Shown here: positions 30,119 through 38,491 of the stretch, in pieces | Position numbering within the stretch: position 1 is the stretch's first letter | Layout of the letters: each line of letters begins with the position of its first letter | Source: Corynebacterium sp. KPL1814 | Lineage (GTDB): Bacteria > Actinomycetota > Actinomycetes > Mycobacteriales > Mycobacteriaceae | Length of the DNA stretch: 64,000 bases | Reading direction: 5' to 3' | Assembly (NCBI RefSeq): GCF_000478175.1 | Contig: NZ_KI515774.1 | Coordinates: 726,324-790,323, forward strand | Notes under the pieces: model-generated | The model's database searches: none | The model's input: only the letters and a program-made list of their open reading frames with translations | What the model was told of the DNA's origin: nothing | Translations under genes and position numbers: made by a program

Positions 30119-31699
30119 ATGGATGAAGCCACGGATAATAAGCGGCAACTCAGCCAGCTTGCTGCGCGCAACCAAAAGCTGGTGGAGCTACTACAGAAAT
30201 CGCGCGCCGAGCTCGAGCAGTTATTTGCTGAGGTCAATGCGCTTGCAGAGCCAGCCTCTACTTACGGCGTCTTTTTGGCCTACTCGCCGCACCAAAGCGA
30301 GGTAGGCACCACCGCGGAGGTCTATACCAACGGCCGCGTCATGCAGCTCAAGGTCTCCCCCAACGTGGAGCCGGGCAGCCTGCAGGTGGGCCAACAGGTT
30401 CGGCTGGGCGATGGCTTCGTGGTCGTCGAAGGCTGCGCCCCTACGAGCACCGGCGAACTTGCCACCGTGGTCGAGCGCTTGGACCAGCGCCGCGCCGTCG
30501 TGGCTAATTCCGCGGGGGATAACCGCGTCGTCCTGCTCGCACAGGCGCTGCAAGAAAGCGTGCGCGCGGGCGAGGTCGTGCTGCTGGATACCAAGGCTTC
30601 CGTGGCCGTGGAAAAGGTGGACCAGGCAGAGGTTTCCCAGCTTTCGCTGGAAGAAGTACCCGATGTGCGCTATGAGGACATCGGTGGCTTGAATGAGCAG
30701 ATTTCGCAGATCCGCGATTCCGTCGAGCTGCCCTTTATCCACCCCGAGCTCTACCGGCAATATGGGTTGCAACCGCCCAAGGGCGTATTGCTTTATGGCC
30801 CACCCGGCTGCGGAAAGACGCTCATTGCTAAGGCCGTGGCGAACTCCCTGTCTACCCAGATGGGGGGAAATGGCTCCAGCTACTTCCTTAATGTCAAGGG
30901 CCCAGAGCTGCTGAATAAGTACGTCGGCGAAACCGAACGCCGCATTCGGCTTATCTTTGAGCGCGCCCGCGAGCTCGCCCAGGCCAGCGCGGATCGCCCC
31001 GTGGTCATCTTCTTTGACGAGATGGAATCCATTTTCCGCACCCGCGGATCCGGGGTTTCGTCTGATATGGAAACCACCGTCGTTCCCCAGCTGCTGACGG
31101 AGCTCGATGGCGTGGAGGGCCTCAGCAATGTGGTCATCATCGGCGCCACCAACAGGGAAGAGCTCATTGACCCCGCCATCATGCGCCCGGGCAGGCTGGA
31201 TATGAAGGTGCGCATCAATCGCCCCACCAAGCGCGGCGCGCGCGAGATCTTCGCCCGCCACTTCGATCCCTCCATTCCACACGTGGGCGATATTGACGAG
31301 CTCATCGGCGATGCCGTAGATGAGCTCTATAGCGATAGGCCTTTTGCCCAGCTGCACTTTAGCAATGGGCAGCGCCAGGTCCTGCACTACCGCGATTTCG
31401 TCTCTGGCGCGATGATTGCCAATATCTTGGCCCGGGCTAAGAAGCTAGCCATCAAGGAGGCTTTATCGGACCACGGTGCGCAGCGCGCCGCGGAGGAAGG
31501 CGATGGGGGCGTTAAAGGGGGCATCGGCAAGCAGCACCTGCGTGCCGCCATCGCCGCCGAGCAGGCGGAATCGGAATACATGCCCACCTCAACCAACCCC
31601 GAGGAATGGAGCAAGATTGTTTCCGCGGATCACGGCGGATCGCGTGTGACCAGTGTGGAACTTTTAAGCGGAAGGAGCTGTACGTGGCCCGCGTGCTAG
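30119..31699 (+). CDS. arc: Proteasome-type AAA ATPase ARC (Mpa homologue)
   Basis: A 526-residue AAA ring ATPase that recognises pupylated proteins. It has an N-terminal coiled coil (about 10-50) that binds Pup, an OB region, and an AAA module with Walker A GPPGCGKT and Walker [10 protein letters not shown]. The C-terminus reads SCTWPAC and lacks the Tyr-containing tail (QYL in M. tuberculosis) that docks on the 20S core. This fits corynebacteria, which have no proteasome core. TAAAGT lies 7 bases before ATG 30119 (leaderless). The last 16 bases overlap dop. Confidence 0.94.
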   Translation: MDEATDNKRQLSQLAARNQKLVELLQKSRAELEQLFAEVNALAEPASTYGVFLAYSPHQSEVGTTAEVYTNGRVMQLKVSPNVEPGSLQVGQQVRLGDGFVVVEGCAPTSTGELATVVERLDQRRAVVANSAGDNRVVLLAQALQESVRAGEVVLLDTKASVAVEKVDQAEVSQLSLEEVPDVRYEDIGGLNEQISQIRDSVELPFIHPELYRQYGLQPPKGVLLYGPPGCGKTLIAKAVANSLSTQMGGNGSSYFLNVKGPELLNKYVGETERRIRLIFERARELAQASADRPVVIFFDEMESIFRTRGSGVSSDMETTVVPQLLTELDGVEGLSNVVIIGATNREELIDPAIMRPGRLDMKVRINRPTKRGAREIFARHFDPSIPHVGDIDELIGDAVDELYSDRPFAQLHFSNGQRQVLHYRDFVSGAMIANILARAKKLAIKEALSDHGAQRAAEEGDGGVKGGIGKQHLRAAIAAEQAESEYMPTSTNPEEWSKIVSADHGGSRVTSVELLSGRSCTWPAC

Positions 31700-33228
31700 G
31701 AACGGAAACGGAATACGGCATTTCTACGCCGGATTCGCCGGAGGAATCCCCAATCATCACCTCGACCCACGCGGTGGTGGCCTATGCAGCGCTGTACACG
31801 GGCGCGCGTTCGCGCTGGGATTTTGCGGAAGAACATCCCTTGCGAGATTCCCGCGGTTTTGACCTCAAGCGCTACGATACGGTTCCCGTGGTAGACCCCA
31901 ATGCGGTTGGTGTGGCCAATGTTGTCACCCCGAGCGGGGCGCGGTTCTATGTGGACCATGCCCACCCCGAGTACTCGGCGCCGGAATGCACGAATGCTTG
32001 GGACGCGACGCTCTATGACGCCGCCGGCGATCACACGCTACTGCAGGCCAGGGATGCCGTCGCTGAGCTGACGGAACAGGGAAAGTCCGTCTTGGCGGAC
32101 CGGCAGCCGTGCTCGCCGCTGCGGTTGTACAAGAACAACGTTGATGGCAAGGGCGCCAGCTACGGTTCGCATGAAAATTATCAGTACGCCCGCAGCACCG
32201 ATTTTTCGGTCATGGCCCAGGCGCTGATTCCCTTCTTCGTGGCCCGGCAGGTCGTTATCGGTGCTGGGCGCATGGGCCGCGGGGAGTTTGGGGAGGAACC
32301 GGGGTTCCAGATTTCCCAGCGCGCGGACTATATCGAGCAGGAAATTTCCCTGGAAACCACGCTCAACCGCGGCATTATCAATACCCGCGATGAGCCCCAT
32401 GCCATCCACGATGACTTCGGCCGCCTGCACGTCATTATCGGCGATGCGAATATGTCGCAGACCTCGACGCTGCTGAAATTGGGCATGACCTCGCTGGTGC
32501 TCGATGCCATTGAGGCCGGCACGGACTTTAGCGATTTGCGCCTTGCCGATGCCGTCGCGGAGGTGCCCCTGGTAAGCCGCGACCTCGAATTGCGCCACCA
32601 GCTCACGCTTGCCGATGGCCGCGAGCTCACCGCCCTCGAGCTGCTCGCCGAATACCGCCGCCGCCTGCAGCCGGAGACTTCCGCCGACCACAAGGTGCTG
32701 GCGGCCTGGGACGAGGCGGTAGGGCTGCTTGCCGATGACCCCCTCAAGGCCGCCCACCTCCTAGATTGGGTGGCCAAGTACCGGTTAATCAAGAGCTACC
32801 TCGACCGCGGCATCGCCCCAGATGACCCCAAGCTGCGCCTTATCGACCTGCAATATGCCGAAATCGATCCGGCGAAGTCGCTGCACTATGCGCTGGTGCG
32901 CAAGGGCCAGATGCGCCAGCTCTTTAGCGCCGAGGACCTGCGACGGGCCGCGGCCGAGCCGCCTACCGACACCCGTGCATATTTCCGCGGGCGCATAACG
33001 CAGAAATTCGGCGAAGATATCATCGCCGCCAGTTGGCAAAGTCTCACCCTGCGCTGTGGTAACACAGGCGGGCCATCTCGAAACGGAGTCTGGGCTACCG
33101 TGGCCATGGATGATACCCGTGGCCTCACCCGTGCGGACTGCGAAGGCATCATCGAGGGCGCCAGCAGCGTAGAGGAGTTACTTGAAGGGCTTGCTGCCAT
33201 CGGCATCCAGCCCGAGTATCGTAAGTAA
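31684..33228 (+). CDS. dop: Pup deamidase/depupylase Dop
   Basis: A 514-residue glutamine-synthetase-like enzyme. It removes Pup from substrates and, where Pup ends in Gln, deamidates it to Glu. GTG 31684 has AAGGAG at 7 bases and overlaps the arc end. Family residues are in [12 protein letters not shown], where the Glu residues bind Mg-ATP. The Dop-loop region ([19 protein letters not shown]) separates it from PafA. Confidence 0.95.
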   Translation: MARVLGTETEYGISTPDSPEESPIITSTHAVVAYAALYTGARSRWDFAEEHPLRDSRGFDLKRYDTVPVVDPNAVGVANVVTPSGARFYVDHAHPEYSAPECTNAWDATLYDAAGDHTLLQARDAVAELTEQGKSVLADRQPCSPLRLYKNNVDGKGASYGSHENYQYARSTDFSVMAQALIPFFVARQVVIGAGRMGRGEFGEEPGFQISQRADYIEQEISLETTLNRGIINTRDEPHAIHDDFGRLHVIIGDANMSQTSTLLKLGMTSLVLDAIEAGTDFSDLRLADAVAEVPLVSRDLELRHQLTLADGRELTALELLAEYRRRLQPETSADHKVLAAWDEAVGLLADDPLKAAHLLDWVAKYRLIKSYLDRGIAPDDPKLRLIDLQYAEIDPAKSLHYALVRKGQMRQLFSAEDLRRAAAEPPTDTRAYFRGRITQKFGEDIIAASWQSLTLRCGNTGGPSRNGVWATVAMDDTRGLTRADCEGIIEGASSVEELLEGLAAIGIQPEYRK

Positions 33229-33259
33229 TGATCACCTAATATGAGGAAAGGATGACACC

Positions 33260-33451
33260 GTGTCCACTTCGAATCGCCAGGTCAGTAGCAATAATGGGGG
33301 AAATGGCCCCGAGTCAGAGGAAGAATTTACCGCTACCCAGCTCAATATCAACACCTCCGGCACCGATGATCTCTTGGATGAGATCGATGGCCTGCTAGAA
33401 AATAACGCGGAAGAATTCGTCCGCTCGTACGTCCAAAAGGGCGGACAGTAG
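33260..33451 (+). CDS. pup: Prokaryotic ubiquitin-like protein Pup
   Basis: A 63-residue disordered tag with GTG start and AAGGA upstream. The C-terminal helix region (DDLLDEIDGLLENNAEEFV) binds ARC. The protein ends in Gly-Gly-Gln, so Dop must deamidate it to GGE before PafA can ligate it. It sits between dop and pafA with 2 bases to pafA. Confidence 0.97.
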   Translation: MSTSNRQVSSNNGGNGPESEEEFTATQLNINTSGTDDLLDEIDGLLENNAEEFVRSYVQKGGQ

Positions 33452-33453
33452 GC

Positions 33454-34869
33454 GTGGAATCCACCCGTCCCGTTTTTGCTCGGCGGATCATGGGCATCGA
33501 AACCGAGTACGGCCTGTCCACGGCGACGCCGAAGAGCCAGCGGGCATTAAGCCCCGATGAGGTTGCGCGCGTGCTCTTCCGGCCGATCGTGGAAAAATAC
33601 GCCTCGTCCAATATCTTTGCCACCAATGCCAGCCGCCTGTACCTCGACGTCGGCTCGCACCCTGAGGTAGCCACCGCCGAGTGCGATAGCCTCAGCCAGC
33701 TCATCGCCCATGAATGCGCCAGTGACCGCGTGATGAACCGCCTGGCCCTGCAGGCGGAAGACGCTTTGGCCGAAGAAGGAAACGAGCGCGCGGTCTACCT
33801 TTTTAAGAACAACGTGGATTCCGCCGGGCACTCCTTTGGTTGCCATGAGAATTACCTTATTAGCCGGCACATGGTGCTCAAAGACCTGGGCGTAGCGCTC
33901 TTGCCGTTCTTGATTACCCGCCAACTTATCTGCGGGGCGGGAATGGTGCAGCCTGCCAAGGGCGACCAACCCGCGCAATTCCTCTTATCCCAGCGCGCCG
34001 ATCAGGTATGGGAGGGCGTATCGTCCGCGACCACCCGCTCCCGGCCCATCATCAATACCCGCGATGAGCCGCATGGGGATTCCAAGCGCTTCCGCCGCAT
34101 GCACATCATCGTTGGCGATTCCAATATGGCAGAACCCACCATCGCATTGAAGGTCGGCTCCACCCTGCTCATGCTGGAGATGCTGGAGGCGGGCTTCGAG
34201 CTGCCCGAACTCGAGATCGCAGATCCAATCCACCACATCCGCTCCATCGCGCGCGATGTGACTGGGTCCACGCCGCTGCCGCTTGTTAGCGGGGGAACCA
34301 TTACCGCCTTGGAGGTCCAGCAGCAGCTTTGCGCGCGGGCCCGCGATTGGCTCGCCCACCGCGAAGACGCCGGCACGCCCACGGCAGAATTGGAGCGTGT
34401 GGTTGACCTGTGGGAGCGCATTCTGCGCGCCATCGAGACCGGAGACTTTTCTGGGGTGAACCGCGAGATCGATTGGGTCATCAAGCTCGAGCTGCTCGAG
34501 CGCTACCGTTCCCGTTTGGGCGGTGACTGGGCGCATCCGAAACTGACGCAGGTTGATATGACCTATCACGATATCCGGCCGGGGCGAGGCTTATACGACG
34601 TCCTGCTGCGCCGCGGAATGGTCGAGCGCTGGATCGACGATGAGTCCATCGAGCGTGCGGTATCCGCCGCGCCGCCGACCACGCGCGCGGCTTTGCGCGG
34701 AAAGTTCCTAGCTGCGGCCGAAGAATGCGGCGCGCACGTGACCGTGGATTGGACGCGGCTGAAGGTTAACCGCCCAGAACCGCGCACCGAGGAACTGCTC
34801 GATCCCTTCGCGTCCACCGATCCGCGCGTTGAGGCATTGCTAGACTATATGCACGATAATCACGCCTAG
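33454..34869 (+). CDS. pafA: Pup ligase PafA
   Basis: A 471-residue glutamine-synthetase-fold ligase. It activates the Pup C-terminal Glu with ATP and couples it to substrate lysines. The ATP-Mg site begins with RRIMGIETEYGLST, and FKNNVDSAGHSFGCHENYL is conserved in the family. It starts at GTG 33454, two bases after pup, and so is certainly co-transcribed. Confidence 0.96.
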   Translation: MESTRPVFARRIMGIETEYGLSTATPKSQRALSPDEVARVLFRPIVEKYASSNIFATNASRLYLDVGSHPEVATAECDSLSQLIAHECASDRVMNRLALQAEDALAEEGNERAVYLFKNNVDSAGHSFGCHENYLISRHMVLKDLGVALLPFLITRQLICGAGMVQPAKGDQPAQFLLSQRADQVWEGVSSATTRSRPIINTRDEPHGDSKRFRRMHIIVGDSNMAEPTIALKVGSTLLMLEMLEAGFELPELEIADPIHHIRSIARDVTGSTPLPLVSGGTITALEVQQQLCARARDWLAHREDAGTPTAELERVVDLWERILRAIETGDFSGVNREIDWVIKLELLERYRSRLGGDWAHPKLTQVDMTYHDIRPGRGLYDVLLRRGMVERWIDDESIERAVSAAPPTTRAALRGKFLAAAEECGAHVTVDWTRLKVNRPEPRTEELLDPFASTDPRVEALLDYMHDNHA

Positions 34870-34904
34870 GGCGTGCACATTGAGCACTGGGGAGAGTAGA
34901 CAAC

Positions 34905-35891
34905 GTGGTGGCATCACGATCCACGCCGAGCCGGCAGGATGCGGCGGTAGAAAGGCTCACCAACCTATCCTTTGCGCTGCAAGGAGCGGCGAATTCGGGT
35001 GGTTCACCTGACCGCTCCGCGGCCTGGATCCGCAGCCACGTCGCAGGTTATAGCGATAAGTCCGACGAGGCTTTCACCAAGGCACTGGGCCGCGATATCG
35101 CCACCTTGCAACGCGCCGGAGTCCCCATCGTGCACACCGGTGGGGAAGACGGTGTCTCGTACCGCCTCGACCAAAGCAATTACCAGCTCCCGCCGGTGGA
35201 ATTTTCACCGGAAGAAGCGATGGTGCTTGGCATCGCAGGGGGAGTGGGAACCCCTGGTGGATTGAGCGATTTCTCCCTGTCCGGGTGGACCAAGATTGCC
35301 GCTTCGGGGGCCTCCCGCAACCTGGAGGGTGCCCCCGTATATACCGCGGTCAATGACATCACCCGGCTCGCCCCCGAAGTCATCACCTTCGTCCTCGCCG
35401 CCGTGCGAAATAAAGTGCGCATCACCTTTTCCTACCGCCCCCATCCGGCGGCTGAGACAGTGCGCCGGACCATGGATCCCTGGGGAGTGGTCAACCACCA
35501 AAGTCGCATTTATATTGTTGGCTTCGATGTTGACCGCGCAGCCCCGCGCGTCTTCCGGGCCTTAAGGCTTTCCGATATCAAGCGGTCCCACCAGCCGGCT
35601 GAGCACATCGAGCCGACGGTGGACATCGACAAGCTCGTCAAAGAGGCGCTACAACGCGGCGAAAAGGTGGATGCGACCCTGTATATTCCAGAGGGTCAAG
35701 CCCAAGAGCTAGAAAGCGTGGGCACGCGCACCGCCGATGGCACCGTAGTGCTTACCGGGGTCCAGAAGGATTGGTTGGTGCGCAGCGCAGCGGGCTATGC
35801 CCCAGAAGTAAAAGTGCTCGATCCCCCCGAGGTGCGCACTGACATCATTAATCTATTGCGCGCAGCCGCCAACCACAATGGAGCTGAGTAA
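34905..35891 (+). CDS. pafB: WYL-domain regulator PafB
   Basis: A 328-residue regulator with an N-terminal winged helix (about 15-85) and a WYL domain (about 150-240, ITFSYRPHPAAETVRRTMDPWG). In mycobacteria PafB and PafC form a heterodimer that activates LexA-independent DNA-damage genes, with WYL sensing single-stranded DNA. GTG start. The end overlaps or abuts pafC, so both are made together. Confidence 0.92.
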   Translation: MVASRSTPSRQDAAVERLTNLSFALQGAANSGGSPDRSAAWIRSHVAGYSDKSDEAFTKALGRDIATLQRAGVPIVHTGGEDGVSYRLDQSNYQLPPVEFSPEEAMVLGIAGGVGTPGGLSDFSLSGWTKIAASGASRNLEGAPVYTAVNDITRLAPEVITFVLAAVRNKVRITFSYRPHPAAETVRRTMDPWGVVNHQSRIYIVGFDVDRAAPRVFRALRLSDIKRSHQPAEHIEPTVDIDKLVKEALQRGEKVDATLYIPEGQAQELESVGTRTADGTVVLTGVQKDWLVRSAAGYAPEVKVLDPPEVRTDIINLLRAAANHNGAE

Positions 35892-35895
35892 ACCA

Positions 35896-36849
35896 ATGGC
35901 CGATGGATCTCATAAACTGCAAGCGCTCGTCCGGTCGCTCAACCTCATCCCGTATTTTCAAAACCATCCGGATAAAACCCCGATGGAGGCGGCCGCGGAT
36001 TTGGGGATGGACCCAGGAGAGCTAAAAGATGCCGTGGACCGGCTATTTTGCTCTGGGACTGGCCGCAATACCGAAGAGCTCATCGATCTCTCTTTCAGCT
36101 ACCGCGATGGGGTCACCATCTACAATGACCAAGGCTTGGGGCAAGCATTGCGGCTTACGCCGACTGAGGCGGGCGCGCTCTTACTTACCCTAGAATCCCT
36201 CGAGGCTATGCCTGGGCTGCTGGATGCGCGGGCGATTAAGACGGCCGCGGAGAAATTGCGCTCCATTATGGATGAGCGCACGCTGAGTATCTATGACACG
36301 TTATCGACGGTGGACCCGCAAGAATCCGATATCCAGGCAACCTTAAACCGCGGGCTCAATGAAAAACGGCGCATCCGGATGCGCTATTGGAGTGCTTCAT
36401 CTAATAAGGAAACCGAGCGCCTAGTTGATCCGGCTCGGATCTTCATCGTGGATGCCGAGCCTTATCTCGCGGCATGGGAAGAAGAAAAGCAGGGGCATAG
36501 GACCTTCCGCATCGACCGCATCAAGCATGCCGAGTTGACCGAGGAAACTGCTCATCCGCGCCTCAAGGAGCTGGATTTCGACGCTGCAGCACCCTTTAAT
36601 TTAGGTACGGCGGATTCCGTGGAATTAATCATTCATGAAGAATTCACTTGGCTTGCAGAATACTACGATATGCAACTAAGCAAACGCCTAAAAAACGGCA
36701 CTGTAGCTGCAACGATGCAGGTAGGATCGGTGGATTGGCTGGTTCGTTTCGCCCTCGGGCAGGCCGATAGGTTACGCGTTATAGCCCCTCAATCTATTGT
36801 GAATCTCATTGCGGAACGCGGAAATGCCGCGTTGAAGGGCTATACTTAA
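35896..36849 (+). CDS. pafC: WYL-domain regulator PafC
   Basis: A 317-residue partner of PafB with the same layout: winged helix, then WYL domain (IRMRYWSASSNKETERLVDPARI). ATG 35896 has GGAG upstream at 11 bases; an ATG at 35878, inside the pafB end, is also possible. It is the last gene before tatA. Confidence 0.9.
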   Translation: MADGSHKLQALVRSLNLIPYFQNHPDKTPMEAAADLGMDPGELKDAVDRLFCSGTGRNTEELIDLSFSYRDGVTIYNDQGLGQALRLTPTEAGALLLTLESLEAMPGLLDARAIKTAAEKLRSIMDERTLSIYDTLSTVDPQESDIQATLNRGLNEKRRIRMRYWSASSNKETERLVDPARIFIVDAEPYLAAWEEEKQGHRTFRIDRIKHAELTEETAHPRLKELDFDAAAPFNLGTADSVELIIHEEFTWLAEYYDMQLSKRLKNGTVAATMQVGSVDWLVRFALGQADRLRVIAPQSIVNLIAERGNAALKGYT

Positions 36850-36963
36850 AATTCAGTTACTGCACGCACATGCGTCTTAAAATTGCCTCGCGAATTCTCC
36901 CCGCGAAGGGAGAGAGCGCGGCGGCCATCTGGCGCAGGCAAAGAAGAACCGAAAGAGGATCTT

Positions 36964-37233
36964 ATGACCTTAGGACCATTGGAAATCGGCCTGATTGTTC
37001 TCGTCATCATCTTGCTATTTGGCGCGAAGAAACTGCCCGATCTTGCTCGTTCCATGGGCCGCTCGATGCGCATTTTCAAATCTGAGGTCAATGAAATGCA
37101 ATCGGAGGACACCAAGCGCTCTGAGGCTCAAGCTCAATTGAGCCAGAAGCGCCAGCAGTCCGATGAGGAGTTCTGGAACCGCCCGGATATGCAACCTGGC
37201 CACCAGCAGGGAAACACTTCTTCTCAGAATTAG
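36964..37233 (+). CDS. tatA: Twin-arginine translocase subunit TatA
   Basis: An 89-residue protein with a short N-terminal membrane helix ([20 protein letters not shown]) followed by the amphipathic helix [19 protein letters not shown]. The FGxKKLP hinge is FGAKKLP. The polar tail is Gln-rich. ATG 36964 has AGAGGA upstream. It forms the protein-conducting element for folded proteins with TatC. Confidence 0.95.
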   Translation: MTLGPLEIGLIVLVIILLFGAKKLPDLARSMGRSMRIFKSEVNEMQSEDTKRSEAQAQLSQKRQQSDEEFWNRPDMQPGHQQGNTSSQN

Positions 37234-37360
37234 CGCCTTCTGCCTGCTAGAAATGCGAACACGCTTTGCTTATGTACTCGCCAGCCGTGCCGGCGCGCGG
37301 CATCCAGATACCGAGTGAGCAGGGTAGTGTTCGCTCTTGTGCGTTGAAAGAGCCAAATTG

Positions 37361-38470
37361 ATGTCCTCACAGTCCCACCCTGTCGGTGAACAAGGATCCC
37401 GCGTGCGCCGCAAGCGGCGAGGTTTTTCACGCAAGCCCAAGAATCCAACGGGCGAGATGACCTTAGTGCAGCACCTGCAAGAGCTGCGGCGAAGGATCAT
37501 TATTTCCTTGTTGGCCTTGGTTATCGGTGCGATCATCGGTTTCATTTGGTACCAGCAGGCGCCCTTCCGGATTCCGCCGCTGGGAGAAATTCTGCGCGAG
37601 CCTTATTGCTCATTGCCGGAAGATAAGCGGGCCAATTTCAATAACGATGGCGAATGCCGCTTGCTTGCCACCAGCCCCTTCGAGATGCTCATTTTGCGTC
37701 TGAAGGTCGGTGCTTTGGCCGGTACGGTGATTTCGTCCCCTGTCTGGCTCTACCAGGTGTGGGCATTCATTGTCCCAGGCCTGCATAAGAACGAGCGCCG
37801 CTATACCTTGAGCTTCGTCGTTGTGGCCGTCTCACTCTTCCTGGCGGGCGCCGTCTTGGCCTACTTCATCTTGTCCGTGGGCTTGGAATTCCTCATTGGT
37901 ATCGGCGCTGAGTATCAAACCGCAGCATTAACCGGTGAGCGATATTTTTATTATCTTTTGGCGATGTTGCTCATCTTCGGCATCAGCTTCGAGGTTCCAC
38001 TTTTGGTGGTCTCGCTCAATCTCATTGGTATCTTGGAATACAACCACGTCAAGGACAAGCGCCGCATTATCATCGTCGTGGTTATGATCTTCGCTGCTTT
38101 GGTGACGCCAGGCCAAGAACCGTTTAGCATGCTGGTCTTATCCGCCTGCCTCTTGCTGCTTATCGAGATTGCCTTCCAGTTCTGCCGCATTCACGATAAA
38201 CGCCAGAACCGGCAGCGCCCTGAGTGGATGGATCTTGATGATGAATCCGCGTCCGCGCTTGATGAGGGCCCCACGGGCGTGGGTGGACCCGCGCCTGTCG
38301 ATGCCCCATCGGGCGTGTATGCCTCCCCAAAGCCCACGGCACCTAGCGCGTCATCGCAGACTGTCCGCGCGGAAAAGCGGGCGGCGGATAGCACTTCGCA
38401 GCAGGCTGGGGATCGCAAGGGGCCGCCACGGCCTACCGATGAAGGCGGCTTTTTCGACGATGTGCTTTAA
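37361..38470 (+). CDS. tatC: Twin-arginine translocase subunit TatC
   Basis: A 369-residue polytopic protein with six membrane segments. The N-terminal TatC signature is MTLVQHLQELRRRIIIS, with the Glu that contacts the twin-arginine signal. The C-terminal 80 residues are a Pro/Ala/Ser-rich cytoplasmic tail found in actinobacterial TatC. ATG 37361 is the likely start after a weak ribosome site. Confidence 0.94.
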   Translation: MSSQSHPVGEQGSRVRRKRRGFSRKPKNPTGEMTLVQHLQELRRRIIISLLALVIGAIIGFIWYQQAPFRIPPLGEILREPYCSLPEDKRANFNNDGECRLLATSPFEMLILRLKVGALAGTVISSPVWLYQVWAFIVPGLHKNERRYTLSFVVVAVSLFLAGAVLAYFILSVGLEFLIGIGAEYQTAALTGERYFYYLLAMLLIFGISFEVPLLVVSLNLIGILEYNHVKDKRRIIIVVVMIFAALVTPGQEPFSMLVLSACLLLLIEIAFQFCRIHDKRQNRQRPEWMDLDDESASALDEGPTGVGGPAPVDAPSGVYASPKPTAPSASSQTVRAEKRAADSTSQQAGDRKGPPRPTDEGGFFDDVL

Positions 38471-38491
38471 GCACGGGTAGCCTTGTGAGAT

